Assembly (NCBI GenBank): GCA_017591395.1
Contig: WEDG01011749.1
Span: 1-64,000 of the forward strand
Source of the DNA: Schistocephalus solidus
Lineage: Eukaryota; Platyhelminthes; Cestoda; Diphyllobothriidea; Diphyllobothriidae
DNA: 64,000 nucleotides
Direction of reading: 5' to 3'
Shown one piece after another: positions 37,691-48,545 of this stretch. How positions within the stretch are numbered: the first letter of the stretch is position 1; the number at the start of each line of letters is the position of its first letter. The notes beneath the pieces were generated by a model. It saw nothing but the letters and a program-made list of their open reading frames with translations. It made no database searches and was not told where the DNA came from. The translations under genes and the position numbers were made by a program.

Positions 37691-39349
37691 TCTCAAAAAA
37701 GCTCCAAAGTTCTACTAAAGTTTCTAATGCTCCAGCTTTTCAAAAACATTTGCAGAGAAGCCACTGAACCCTAGAGCAGCGCGGGACTACCACCATAGGT
37801 GGAAGCACTATGAACGCCAAATTCCCAAACTGCAGCCGCACAAAACAGGATGTTCCGTTGAACGCAGGGGCTCAAAAATGCATTAGCTCCCTGAGTTTAT
37901 GGGCGTTACCTGCCATTTGGACTTCCTGTTTAAGGAGAAACAGTCATTAAACATTGCAGGGCAGGCAGTTAGTGAGGGTTCATGCAACATTGCCAGAGCG
38001 TTCAAAGTGGGTCATACGACAGCCCTGCAGAACAACGGACTGGGCGAGTTGGAAAAAGGAGAATTAATCGACCTAGCACTGGAACAGAGTATGCATACAA
38101 ACGACAGAAATCCTTCTGTCTAAATGTTTTAGCTGTTAAAAAATTCACTTCCCTTATATAAATTCGGCAACCGCAGGTTATGTAAGCCACCTTAGCCACG
38201 GGAACGGTGGTAATAGGGGTTTAACGGTTGGAGCCTCAATGTAGCAACAGCAGTGAAATGTGTGCAATAAAGTGCAAAATAAATAAATTTCTAGCAAATT
38301 TATTCTCTTATGTCTGTACATGACAAGGAAATTGAGCGTGATAATATTAAAATAAACAAAATTTAGCCTCGATAAATAAAAGGTATAGGAATAAAAATAT
38401 CACACGAATACAACATTATTCACGTCGGTATATGAAAAAAAGTAAAAAACATAGACGGCTGATTTCCACTGCTGTGAAATAGCAGACTACACTAGGTCTA
38501 ATAAAACACATAGTTGTCAACTATGTGTATTTAAACCCAGGGTTTTCATAACATATCCTTCCCATCCACCTTTATCAATCTAATTCCGGTCTTTTTACTA
38601 AACAGAGCCTAAGTTACTACGGGAATTGTTAAATATTTTTTCCTTCTGGCTACCTTATTAATCCATCATCAATTGATCAGACAGTGTCTTTCTGAATTCC
38701 AAATAAAAAGTGGCATAGAATTAAATTTTCACTCGATTCTGGATTTGTCCTTTAGTCTAGGTAAGAAGAGGTACTAGAGAAAATTTTAATATCAGCAATC
38801 GCACGCTATTTGAATCCTCCCGAACAGGAAAAACGTGGTGTTCCTCGGACTGCAGCTTAAGAAGGAGTTCAAGGAACAGCTTTATAACGCTATATCCTGC
38901 AAGGTGAACTTAGGAGAATAGGTGCATACTGCTTAAATTACTCCAGTAAGACTGATGGAATAGGCAACTATGTCGATTTGATTTTTTGGTAAAGGTAGGT
39001 TACATAATTACTCCGAGCTTAATGTAGCTACCTACTTTATAATTTTTTCGAAGGCATGATTTGATTTAACATTTCATAGCGATGGGAAGTATCCCTTTGT
39101 GTGTCGACCACAACATTCATATAATGACACACACAACGCGATTTTATTTTAATATTTGTTATTTAAATACATTTTTATGTATTGAGAGTTGCTACAGGCT
39201 TAGGAGAATAAATTTGGCAGAGATTTATCCTTTTTATAGATTTTATTGCTTGTCCGCGATAGAGCCACACGTGTAATAGTTGTGTTACCACCATGCTGAT
39301 CTTACACGATCGGATCTCGGTCTGTGCCTACTGACTCTAAAATTTCAAA
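37691..39349. other. Unassigned, AT-rich
   Basis: A 74-codon plus frame (37899-38123) ends GELIDLALEQSMHTNDRNPS and is not recognised. Otherwise there are only short frames. This could be intron of the minus-strand gene. Confidence 0.4.
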
Positions 39350-39490
39350 ACTGGAATGTATACCAGAAAGCACACTGGGACATCTGGGTGGCCCAGTAAT
39401 GAGCAGTCATGCCATGCAATGGTAGAATATCGGCAGAACAAGTGTATTTGGGCTTTCAGCTAGTACCTGTTGTGCCAGTACAGTAAATAA
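39350..39490 (+). repeat. Dispersed repeat shared with 44.84-45.0 kb
   Basis: Shared phrases are CTGGAATGTATACCAGAAAGC (here, partly), GGGACATCTGGGTGGCCCAG and ATCGGCAGAACAAGTGTATT, followed by TGGGCTTTCAGCTAGTACCT. The copy at 44845-45000 has the same order and leads into (AT)n. The nature of the repeat is unknown. Confidence 0.5.
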
Positions 39491-40839
39491 TTTCATATTT
39501 ATACTACTGAATGCTAATTGACAGCTTGTGCAGTGGCTGATGGGCTTTGACCGACTTATTCATATCAAATTTCGGTTTGGTCTATAGACCCTTGAATATA
39601 CTGATTGATTTCAATTAAAAAATTAATTCCTGAGGCAATTATAAAGCTAAAAATCCTGGTTATTGGCGGTTATAAGTAACGTTGCCCCAAGTAGCAGTAC
39701 AATATTTCAGTTCAATGTTCTCACAGTTGTAAGAGGGTTGAACTAGACATTTTCAAGTCCTTCTCTTGGTTTCACTGCTGCATTTAACGAACCTTTGGGC
39801 CATATCAGCTTTCTTCACATAGCCCAGACTATAGAGGTTATCTATTGTCCCGTTAATGGACGTAAAGGTCCACTGGGACCTAAGCACCTTCTAATTTACT
39901 CCAGGTTGTCGGAATTAGGTAAATTTAGGTGATTTAAATTACATCATTAACCATAAAGCGTGACGCAAAACAAATTTGTTATAGCAAAGAATATGCTTGC
40001 ATGATGCGTTCTTAAAAAAATGCGGCATTTACTGTTTGTGCGGAAACCCTTACTTTCAGCGAAATATATATATATATATAAGTAAAGACTGCATGCTGAC
40101 GGCCATAAATTAAAGTATATTTATGTGCAAGCTTCACTAGAGGATTATTTTCAAACTTCATTTGTGCTGATTTATTCACTGTTTTTTTGCACGGCAAGAC
40201 TTCCTGTGCATCTAGAGCTTCAGTTTGCTTAGTTACAGCGCTTTTGGGCGCTTTCGTAATTTTCTGCTCTTCCAATAAAACGTGAATATTTCTGACCAAA
40301 GTTATATTATTTGTAATATTTGTTTTATTTTTTTCAATTCACTTAAAGCCGTTCATCATTCTTCAAAGCTTTGGTATATTCGTTGGTGGCAGATATTGTG
40401 TGATTGGCAAACATACCTAACGTTTGACACGTTTGACGTGATTGGTTACATACCGTATATTCCCAAAATTCAGTATGCACATATTTCATGTATCAATCGA
40501 TATTTATAATGTTTGTCAGGTGCAGGCTTCACATATAAAAAAGGTAGCTTTTGTTTCTTGTGTATTTAATCAAGCCTTATTTGTGGACAAAATTGTGTAA
40601 AAACTGTTGCTGATACAACATTCAACTAAAAAAGCAATAAGCGCCTAAATTAAGCTAGTCTTATTGGTTTCCCCTTTCAGCAACCATCTCAGTAGACAAA
40701 CTTTGCCTCCTATTTTTCTCAAATATAAAAAAACAGTTCCCACTACACCATCTCTTTCTGCTTTTTTTATCGCACCTTTTAGGAGGCATAGCCGATGAAA
40801 GTTTTGCACTTTCCTCTGAACGTAAACCAGCAAAATTCG
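39491..40839. other. Unassigned, AT-rich
   Basis: It contains a short (TA)n run at 40064-40080 and short frames. The minus frames 40645-40884 run into the R1 copy and are not credible genes. Probably intron. Confidence 0.4.
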
Positions 40840-41075
40840 ATAGTTCGAACGTAATTTCGACGAGATCCACCGTACGCTCCACAACAGGGTGGTGCAGGTA
40901 CGGTCACTTGCGCGTGATTTAGTTAAGAGTGATAGTAGACTTGCGCTGCATCTATCGCACTCTCTCCTTCTCCTCCCACACCTGAGCCCGGTGTCGTGAC
41001 AAGGTCAAGAAGACCGGAGATGAGAGAGGGCGCAGGTGGCTGGCCCGGCCGGAGCCGCCCCTGGGCATACCACCA
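40840..41075 (-). repeat. R1 repeat beside a host exon
   Basis: This is the reverse complement of the R1 3' part: the plus strand reads TTTCGACGAGATCCACCGTA, GGTGGTGCAGGTACGGTCAC, CACACCTGAGCCCGGTGTCG, CAAGAAGACCGGAGATGAGA. It begins about 20 bases past the predicted splice donor of the exon at 41097-43073. The host frame stays open through it and stops at 40923, so read-through would add an R1-encoded C terminus (GLLDLVTTPGSGVGGEGESA...). I treat that part as non-host. Confidence 0.85.
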
Positions 41076-41096
41076 GCAAAATAAAAACCAACGTAC

Positions 41097-43073
41097 CACA
41101 TCCAGCGGGAAAAGCTCTTCCGGCACAATCTCCGGTTCCTCCGCAAAAACCGTCTTTTCGTGCACCGCTGCCAGACCTGTTGGCAGTTCTCGTTGCTGAC
41201 TCAACGCAACCGAAGAGTAGAACCTAGATAAAGTGCCCTCAGGCAGTGATGTTGATAGATCTGGCGGGTGGTTTTCTAGGGCCCTGTAGGGTGTGTATCC
41301 ATGTCTAAGCAAGAGCGAATTGTCTATCCTGGCAGAAGTTAGCGGTGGAGGAGGCGGTGGAGGCATAGGAGAGCGTTTATATTCTTCCTGGCTGTCTTTC
41401 ACGCCCGATACACCGGTGATGAATGAGAAGAGGGGTCCCCGTGATGGTAAACTGCCTGATAAGCGATCGTTTTCTCGAACCGCCGAGATAGTGCTCGTTG
41501 TTTGGCTCAAAGATGATGCAACCTGGGTGCACCTCGAGTTTCCTATATCAGCTCCGCTGAGACCTGCGTTGCCCTCTGCACGAGAATATATGAAAGACTG
41601 ATAAGGCAGGAGGCAGCTGATATTTGAGCTGCTGCTGCTTTGCGTGACAGAGGATACAGGAGTAATTGAAGTCAGTCGGTAAGCAGGACTAGGTTTCTCC
41701 GACTTGTCTAGAAGGGTTGCTCTGTGTAAGGTGGTTTCAGGCAGATGCGGCTTGTCTGATCCGGCTGCCAAGGGTGGCTTGGTTAGCAATGGCATGTAGG
41801 TGATGGGATTAGTATAAACTACGGAGGGTTCGCCAGAGGATGTAAAGGCGGTCTCATTATGACTTGAAGACGCAAGGGCGAATGGCAAGGCTTCTTCTGG
41901 TGCAGTTGAGTAACTGCTGGGCGAGAAGGACAATAATGGCCCTGACGCTCGTGGTGCTTCAGGCGCTCGGGGGTACGAGCTGTCCGTGGACACAAACAGA
42001 GGTGCCAGCGTGGACCGACTGTCATTAATGATGCTCACTCTGGAGAGATAGGGAAAATAGAGGTTGCTGGATGTCGTTGGTGTCTGCTCAGACACTAGGG
42101 CATTTTGGCCTTTCGTTCTTGTGGCTGCTGAACTGTCCGAGTCATCAGCGAAAGCAATTGGCGCATATGGATTCCACTGGGACGATGAGTTCGTTGTGTT
42201 TTCTTGGTCGTGTGCGCGGAAGGGTTGTAAAGATTTTGTCGTTAGTGGAGCAGTGTTTGTCGAACCGCGGTCGACAGCACGGGGTCGCAATATAGGCGTC
42301 AGGGCAGGCCGTGCTCTGGGGGACGGTTCCGGGGATGTTTTCGGTGATGATGACGAGGAGTTTGAGGATGATGAGGGTCCAGTATCCACGACATCGTAGT
42401 TGATTGGTTCAGATGGAAGTACGGCACCTGGGTGCACAGTTACGGAGACGGGTATCTGCTGGGAGGTTCCAGCCTCCACAGCCTCGGGACGCAGATGCAC
42501 GACAGACGGTTGGGATGTGTGTGAGGAGAGGCTTGAGGATGGAGAAGGAGATCGGGAGCTGATACTTGATGTCGGGACTTGGGCAACCTTCCGTGTGTCG
42601 GTTCGTCTAGACTGCTCGGCCTCAGCTGAGCTGGCTGAAACCCTGCTCTCTCTGTCGGTGCTACGGGAGGATGTGTACTGGGGACAAGATTGAGATTGCA
42701 TCGGAGGATCCCTTATTGACCCTTCATCGAAGCTTTGCATTTTCTGTTGTTTAACCAGCCGCATCACCTGGGCATGTGTCATCGCTTCGCTGGGTTCATC
42801 TTCGTTCACTGGTGAACGCTCCGTAGGTTCCTGTTGATCCTTGACATCCTCGGTGCTCTGAAAAGGCGCCTCTTCTTGAAATCTTTCAGGTACTGGAGGG
42901 GACTGGCCGGCTGAGGACAATACGCTCTTTCGGTCGTTGCCGTTTACTTCTGCGGTTTCGGTAATGGTGGGTGACAAGTTGGGCGGTGAAGGAGAGGGAG
43001 AGGAACATGAGACGGCCGGAAATTGTGGCTCCACCTGATTGGTCAGATCTGTAAGTGGTGGAAACGCAGCCAT
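41097..43073 (-). CDS. Large Ser/Pro-rich coding exon, probable first coding exon
   Basis: The exon runs from ATG (43073; an in-frame TAA lies just upstream) to a predicted donor GATGTG|GTACGT, whose GT is at 41096-41095: 659 codons, leaving in phase 0. The protein starts MAAFPPLTDLTNQVEPQFPA and has one short helical piece (HAQVMRLVKQQKMQSFDEGS, about residues 98-117). A long Ser/Thr/Pro-rich, probably disordered region follows. Near the end are a run of seven prolines after SPM, a YTPYRAL motif and an acidic stretch FAEEPEIVPEELFPLDV. The proline run could bind SH3, WW or EVH1 domains (inference). No signal peptide, membrane segment or known domain is seen. Codon use is even and no stop interrupts 2 kb, so coding status is strong. 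Function is unknown. An alternative acceptor (CCACTTACAG|ATC) near 43050 would shorten the N terminus. Confidence 0.75.
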
Positions 43074-43232
43074 TAGCAAAGGTTACGGTTCTAGAAAGCG
43101 CATGATAGGAAAAACCCGCTCACAGCGATAATTTAAAAGTGCGAGTTGGTATGTTTTAATATCACGAGTGGGATTGCCGTGTAATTTCTAACCTTATTCC
43201 TTCAGTGCACCTTTATTAGTTGCCAGAACTCC

Positions 43233-43499
43233 TTAGAGTCGACGGAAAAATTTGAGCATGTTTTCTAGTTTAGAACACAAATCAACGTTTAAATCAGGAT
43301 CCTTATTGTCAGTCGCGTGAGCTACAGTCGCAGAAACGCAGGGAGGCATAATTAATTTGCATTTACCACCGACTTTTAAAGCTTCCCGGAAAATTTCCAA
43401 AAAGGATTGGATAGATTTTCCAGTAATGGGACTACTTGTACGACAGAGCTTACTCTTCAATGTTTTTGGTAGATAAATACAGCGTTTTGGTTTTGACAA
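43233..43499 (-). CDS. Small hypothetical open frame upstream of the large exon
   Basis: The 88-codon frame reads MSKPKRCIYLPKTLKSKLC then RTSSPITGKSIQSFLEIFRE and ends DLCSKLENMLKFFRRL. It is on the same strand as the large exon and about 160 bases upstream of it. The composition is protein-like (amphipathic helices, Lys-rich), but no homologue is recognised and no splice donor before the stop looks good. A second Lys-rich frame lies at 43565-43774. They may be remnants of one old coding unit. Confidence 0.25.
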   Translation of the reverse strand: MSKPKRCIYLPKTLKSKLCRTSSPITGKSIQSFLEIFREALKVGGKCKLIMPPCVSATVAHATDNKDPDLNVDLCSKLENMLKFFRRL

Positions 43500-43779
43500 G
43501 GCTGTATTTCCAATGCTTTGTCACACTCTCCCATGGCAAATTGGTGCAGCCCAATAACTCCTCGTTACAATCCACGTAACCTCATCCACGTCCGCTTCAG
43601 TTGCTTTTGAGAGCAAGCATGTTTATTTATGCGTGAAGAGTGAGCTTTACTTTTTTTCTGGGTGCATTTACTATTTTGTGGCTTAGAGGGCATAGGAAAA
43701 ATTAAGCCTGTTGGGACATTTTTAACGTCAAATGGACCTTTCGAGCATCGTGAACGATTATTTCCACCTTGCAATGCTG

Positions 43780-43925
43780 TGAACAGGGATGGTGACTTGC
43801 GGGTAAATTAGTTTAAAGCAGACTTGCGCAGCATCAGCTCCTAAACACTCTCCTTCTTCACCTACCTAAGTCCAGTGCCAAGATAGAGTTAGGAAGACCG
43901 GAAATGGGCTCGAGCGCAGTGGTTG
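43780..43925 (-). repeat. R1 repeat, short minus copy
   Basis: The plus strand has ACAGGGATGGTGACTTGCGG, AGACTTGCGCAGCATCAGC, CCTAAGTCCAGTGCCAAGAT, GAAGACCGGAAATGGGCTCG. This is the reverse of the R1 middle and 3' part, more diverged than the 40.84-kb copy. Confidence 0.7.
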
Positions 43926-44029
43926 ACAAAGCCAACCATTCTGCCTATGTTTACCACGCACGCACACGTCTGGTTCGCGTACAATGAACCAGGTTGTCAT
44001 GACAAAAAACAGATAAGTCTCACCTCTGG

Positions 44030-44570
44030 CATCTGTTTAGGTATGCCTTGTATGATATCTTACACAGCACACGGGACTAGGAACCGCCCCACCCGCTTAA
44101 AACAGTTAGCCTTACGGTAAATTTCAGGAAGGATACATATACCCGTGTCTCAATCCCTATCATTCAATGATGAACGCTCATCGATCGCTAACGGAACTCA
44201 CTAGTCCCGTTCTGCCTTGGGGTTCATTCTCGAGCCCAATCAGCAACCGCACAGCGGTTATTAGCGTAGGCAGATGGACATTGTCAGCAAAGACAAGAGA
44301 GACTGGAATGGTAATTTCTGACTCTTTTATCTCTCAAAAGAAAACTAAACTGAAAGGTTACTTTTAGCCTAAGTCCTACCCTAAACCTCAACCCTACAGT
44401 TAAAACAATACTAATCTTAATCTTTAGCGTATACTGACCGTAACCCCAACTCTTTAACCCTAACTTTATAACCCTTACCTTAATCTTAAACATAATTTCC
44501 TTCGAATTTAATGCAAAACCCAAGTAATGTTAGCAATTCTTAGTCCCGTGTCCTTTTAAGCGGCCAAAAA
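44030..44570 (-). repeat. Minus-strand SINE tail and TTAGGG-like block
   Basis: 44160-44330 is a SINE body and tail without tRNA head. On the minus strand it has hairpin AACCGC-TGT-GCGGTT and AACGGGACTAGTGAGTTCCG, and a truncated body. 44345-44520 is a degenerate CCCTAA tract (TAACCCTAACTTTATAACCC). 44030-44125 is the flank matched at 37.62 kb. The SINE lies between the two halves of that flank-plus-tract repeat, so it probably inserted into it. Confidence 0.65.
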
Positions 44571-44839
44571 AGGCACTCCTACCAATTGATTTTCTATTTC
44601 AAGTCTTACGTACAATTGTTTTGCACACATGATCAAATTTTCTTTTTTGTAAAACTTCTGGTTGAAAAGACTTTTTTAATCCTCCGAATTTGAGTGGAAC
44701 AATATTAAAAAGTGCACTAGGCAGAAGCATTTATATATATATATATATGTTCATTGAAATTTCGGGTCTGACCCTAAAAAGTCATGTCCGAATCATCTGA
44801 CTCCATTTCCTGCACTTAATAATTTCAGAAATTATTTCC

Positions 44840-45000
44840 TTGATTATTCTCTGGAGTCCATATACCAGAAACCGCATAGAGAACGCTGGGGGACCCACTG
44901 AGGAGCCGAAACCCTCGTTGCTGCGTCACGCAGCAGCAGAAACATCGGCGAAACACGTGTCTGGGCTTTTTAGCTAGTACCTATGTCAGAAGTACGGTAT
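44840..45000 (+). repeat. Dispersed repeat leading into (AT)n
   Basis: Reads CTGGAGTCCATATACCAGAA, CCGCATAGAGAACGCTGGGG, GACCCACTGAGGAGCC, ACATCGGCGAAACACGTGTC, TGGGCTTTTTAGCTAGTACC. It is related to 39350-39490, and an AT tract follows at 45013. Confidence 0.55.
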
Positions 45001-45010
45001 AATATATGTG

Positions 45011-45012
<2 letters not shown>

Positions 45013-45058
<46 letters not shown>

Positions 45059-45759
45059 ACAGGAATAGGCGCACACCGATCTAGTGGCTTCCCGAAGCAA
45101 ACAAGCTCCGTATGGGTGGCAAAGGTCATGAACAGGCAACCAATTACCAGGACGAAGTCGGCCAAGTTATAATTGCAGAGAGGAGACACGACAGAGAATA
45201 TGGGTAGATTGATACAGTCTGTTTCGGGCTTATTCTGCCTTCATTCAGCCAATCATAACCCTGACTACCAGCTGGGACTGGAAACACAAACATGCACTCG
45301 AGTACGGTGCAGACAGTCCACACACTGGGTCTAGCAGATGGGTCATAAGCACTTCATCGAACCGAAGTTCATCAGTGCCTCACTACCTGTCATTCTCTGT
45401 CGCTGCAGATCGGGTATTTATTCAAACAGGAATAGGCGCACACCGATCTAGTGGCTTTCCCGAAGCAAACAAGCTCCGTATGGGTGGCAAAGGTCACGAA
45501 CAGGCAACCAATTACCAGGCCGAAGTCGGCCAAGTTATAATTGCAGAGAGGAGACACGACAAAGAATATGGGTAGATTGATACAGTCTGTTTCGGGCTTA
45601 TTCTGCCTTCATTCAGCCAATCATAACCCTGACTACCAGCTGGGACTGACTACCAGCTGGGACTGAATGAAGGCAGAATAAGCCCGAAACAGACTCTATC
45701 AATCTACCCATATTCTCTGTCGTGTCTCCTCTCTGCAAATATATATATATATATATATA
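45013..45759. repeat. Tandem plus fold-back repeat flanked by (AT)n
   Basis: (AT)n runs lie at 45013-45054 and 45740-45759. Between them are unit 1 (about 45053-45282), a 137-base spacer, unit 2 (about 45420-45648) nearly identical to unit 1 (AACAGGAATAGGCGCACACC, GGAGACACGACA.AGAATATG), and an inverted copy of the unit end. The arms 45540-45616 and 45663-45740 are complementary with only a few mismatches (77-78 bases). The 46-base loop contains a direct duplication of GACTACCAGCTGGGACT. No protein is encoded. Confidence 0.9.
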
Positions 45760-45880
45760 AATAACAGTCGTGCGGCTGAGCTACATTAACGAACAAAAAA
45801 ATGCTGCAAAGTACAGACGGTTAACTTTTATCTCTCATATATCGCTATCAAACAGTTTTCCTGCGTTTGTGGCCCTGGAC

Positions 45881-46729
45881 CAAAGGTCTGCAAACTCCGG
45901 TCTTTAGGCCAGATACGGCCTAGCTAGTATTCCTGTCCGGCCTAACGCCCCCCCCCTAGTTATTTATTGCTAGATCCGGTCTTATCAGCTCTCACCTTAA
46001 ATAACTTAACCTAAAGCTTCAAGGACGTGAAGTGCTCATCACAAACATGGAAGTCCACGTGCGGGCATTCGAAGCAAAGCTGATTCTATGGGAGAAACAG
46101 CTGTATAAGGGTGACTTTGTCCATTTCCCGCACCTCGCCCAGTGTGATGCAGCCCTCGTTGACACCAAAGAATGCATCATTGTGCTGTCAACCCTGCGGA
46201 ATGAATTCTCTTCGCGCTTCACTGATGTGCGTTCTCATTCGCAAGAGTTCAAGATTGCCAGCACTCCTTTTGACTTTCCCTATGACGACGCCTCCTCTGA
46301 TTTGCAATTGGAGTTGATTGAGCTGCAGGCTTCGGACGTTCTCTTGTCCAAGTTTACTTCTTGCACTACTCTCATTGACTTCTACCGTCAGCTGCCACAT
46401 GCTCAGTTAGACCGTGCCAAGCGTGTGATCGAAATGTTTGGCAGCACTTATTCGTTCGAGCAGCTGTTTTCCAAAATGAAGCTTTGTAAGAACAAGGTTC
46501 GCTCTCAGCTCACTGACAATCGCCTTAATGAAATTCTATTGCTAAAATCCTGATCATAAGAACCTGATATTGTATCTGTCTCTAAGAGCATGCAACATCA
46601 TGTTTCCCATTGATCGTACTGTGTTTTTGAATAATCAAAGTTTCCTTGGACACCTTGTATCTTCTGGCCTAGTATGCCTTCTTGACCTCTTGAAATGGCC
46701 TAGTAGTCCGAAACGTTTGCCAAACCCTG
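45881..46729 (+). mobile_element. Small hAT-like DNA transposon
   Basis: The element starts CAAAGGTCTGCAAAC and ends GTTTGCCAAACCCTG. The reverse complement of the end, CAGGGTTTGGCAAAC, matches the start at 10 of 15 positions and the hAT-type terminal consensus CAGGGGT.GGCAAAC. The flanking octamers CCCTGGAC (45873-45880) and CCCTAAAC (46730-46737) agree at 6 of 8 positions, fitting an old 8-bp target duplication. The length of about 849 bases is too short for a full transposase, and a C-terminal piece of one fills the middle. Confidence 0.75.
46005..46553 (+). pseudogene. C-terminal hAT transposase fragment
   Basis: An open frame from 46005 to a TGA at 46551-46553 reads LNLKLQGREVLITNMEVHVR, KLILWEKQLYKGDFVHFPHL, STLRNEFSSRFTDVRSHSQE and LQLELIELQASDVLLSKFTS, and ends FGSTYSFEQLFSKMKLCKNK and VRSQLTDNRLNEILLL. 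The end is the hAT dimerisation region (F.S.Y.CEQ.FS.MK..K...R..L.D..L). It resembles the transposase-derived proteins GTF2IRD2 and ZBED/SCAN type. An in-frame TAA at 46002 and the lack of zinc finger and catalytic Asp motifs show that only the last third is left. The frame is intact over 180 codons, which suggests a fairly recent deletion derivative or a selected peptide. Confidence 0.8.
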
Positions 46730-47284
46730 CCCTAAACTTTTGAAGACAGATTTCTTTTGAAAGTTTATTACATTTTTTTCTTCATTTTCATCGTCTTTTT
46801 CTCTATCCTCCTGTTATGCATTTCATTTTTTCCGCTTATTTGGTCCCCTGGCGACCCATTTGGTTTACGCACATGAACTGATTTTGTGTCACGCATGTCC
46901 TCGATGTCTGACTGAGCACTTCTTCCCCCACGGACACGTCCAATAATCTGTACTAGTCAAGTGTTTTGAACAAAGTAACAAACTTTAATCGATCGAAAAT
47001 TTGACAGTTTACTTTTCAGGGTAATCTGACCTTGCACTTGTTCTTTTATAGCCCCACCTCCGATCAATCCGTCATATAGAAACGACACCTGAACAGTGGA
47101 ATGATCTCCCCGAAAGATTAAATGGGCTGTTTCATTAAACATTTTTGATATGTCCCATTTTCGCAGATAGACCGACTGTATGTAACGAGAAACGCCAGAT
47201 ACCTCGAAAGCAATTTAACCAATAATATCATGCTACTGAAATGGTGTCAATAAGGTTTTGAGGTAAAATATAATTTATGGCCTT
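46730..47284. other. Unassigned spacer between hAT element and retrotransposon
   Basis: No gene or known repeat is recognised. It contains a T-rich stretch at 46740-46820. Confidence 0.45.
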
Positions 47285-47582
47285 CACTTTCAAGGCCCAA
47301 AGGGGAAAACGTGTTCCATCCACCAATTATATCGGTCTCCGGTGTTGTGTGTGCCTCCACACCCGGTATGCCTGACTCCCGAACTTCCCACCTCCCCCCT
47401 CTCAAAAAGTCCTACGGTGGGGGCGACAGCAACCCCGTAGGCGGCCCAGACTAACTCGGGTCGTTCTTCCACTAAAAACAAAACCGTGACCCATAGTGGA
47501 GTTCGGCAGCCGTCTGGGATGTCCGAGCAGCCCTATTTAGGGATAGCACTGCTTGCCTCCTCGCGGAGGAAGGGGCTAGAAA

Positions 47583-48545
47583 ATGTGCCCTAAAAAAATT
47601 GCTGGTTCTCACGTCTTCTGCAGCCGGCCGCGGCTCGCAGATCGCAAACTACGCGGTCGTAAAACTCAAAAAAACAACAATACCCCCCGTCCTCATCCCC
47701 CTCGCCATACTCTCCAGGCTGCTCGGGTGAGTCCACTCACACTAGCAGCCTGGAATGTTCGTTCCCTTTTAGACAATCCTAAGAGCAACCGGCCGGAACG
47801 GAGGACGGCGCTAGTCGCTCGGGAACTGGTGCGCTACAAGGTGGACATTGCTGCTCTCAGCGAGACCCGATTCTCTGAACAGGGTCAGCTGGAGGAGGTG
47901 GGGGCCGGCTACACTTTCTTCTGGAGCGGCCGGCCAAAGGCAGAGCGACGCGACGCTGGTGTTGCCTTTGCCATTCGTAACGACATCGTGGGACGTCTGC
48001 CCTGTCTGCCGCAGGGTATCAATGATCGCCTGATGAGCCTCCGCCTGCCTCTTCGGGGAGACCAGTTCGCCACCATCATCAGCGCCTACGCTCCCCCAAT
48101 GACGAGCTCTGATGCGGCGAAGGACAAATTCTACGAGGACCTGCACGCCTTGCTGGCGACTGTGCCGAAAGAGGACAAGTTAATTGTCCTTGGTGATTTC
48201 AATGCCCGCGTCGGGACGGACCACGCTGCCTGGCAGGGGAGTGCTGGAGTCCCCACGGTCTCGGTAGCTGTAACGATAATGGCCTCCTTCTTCTGCGCAC
48301 GTGTGCGGAACACCGTCTCCTGCTGACCAACACCTTCTTCCGCCTTCCGACGCGGGAGAAGGCCACGTCAGATGCACCCTCGGTCGCGGCGCTGGCATCT
48401 GCTGGACTATGTTCTCGTCCGGAGGCGAGATCGACAGGACGTGCTGGTAACCAAGGCGATCCGCGATGCCGATGGTTGGACAGATCACCACCTCGTCATC
48501 TCCCAGATGAGGGCTCCGACTGCAACCCCGACGAAGGCCCCAAGG
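47583..48545 (+). pseudogene. APE-type endonuclease domain of the retrotransposon
   Basis: Starting at ATG 47583, a basic leader of about 55 residues precedes the nuclease. The catalytic and structural motifs of the APE family are present: AAWNVRSL (Asn), ALSETRF (Glu), [17 protein letters not shown] (Asp/Asn, near 48190) and, after two frame changes, LLDYVLV and WTDHHLVIS (His, near 48480). This enzyme nicks target DNA to prime reverse transcription. The open frame ends at a TGA at 48324-48326. Homology moves to frame 2 for about 130 bases ([20 protein letters not shown]) and then back. Enzymatically dead as it stands. Confidence 0.9.

Noticed and set aside
42064..42693. Plus-strand open frames of 97-111 codons
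   Set aside because: They are shadows of the 659-codon minus-strand exon, whose uninterrupted length and composition make it the real coding strand.
45013..45759. CRISPR-like or satellite array
   Set aside because: Only two long direct units plus one inverted arm, with no short regularly spaced repeats. The rest of the window is eukaryotic.
47811..48146. Minus-strand open frames over the retrotransposon
   Set aside because: Antisense of the endonuclease and RT domains, which carry the catalytic motifs on the plus strand.
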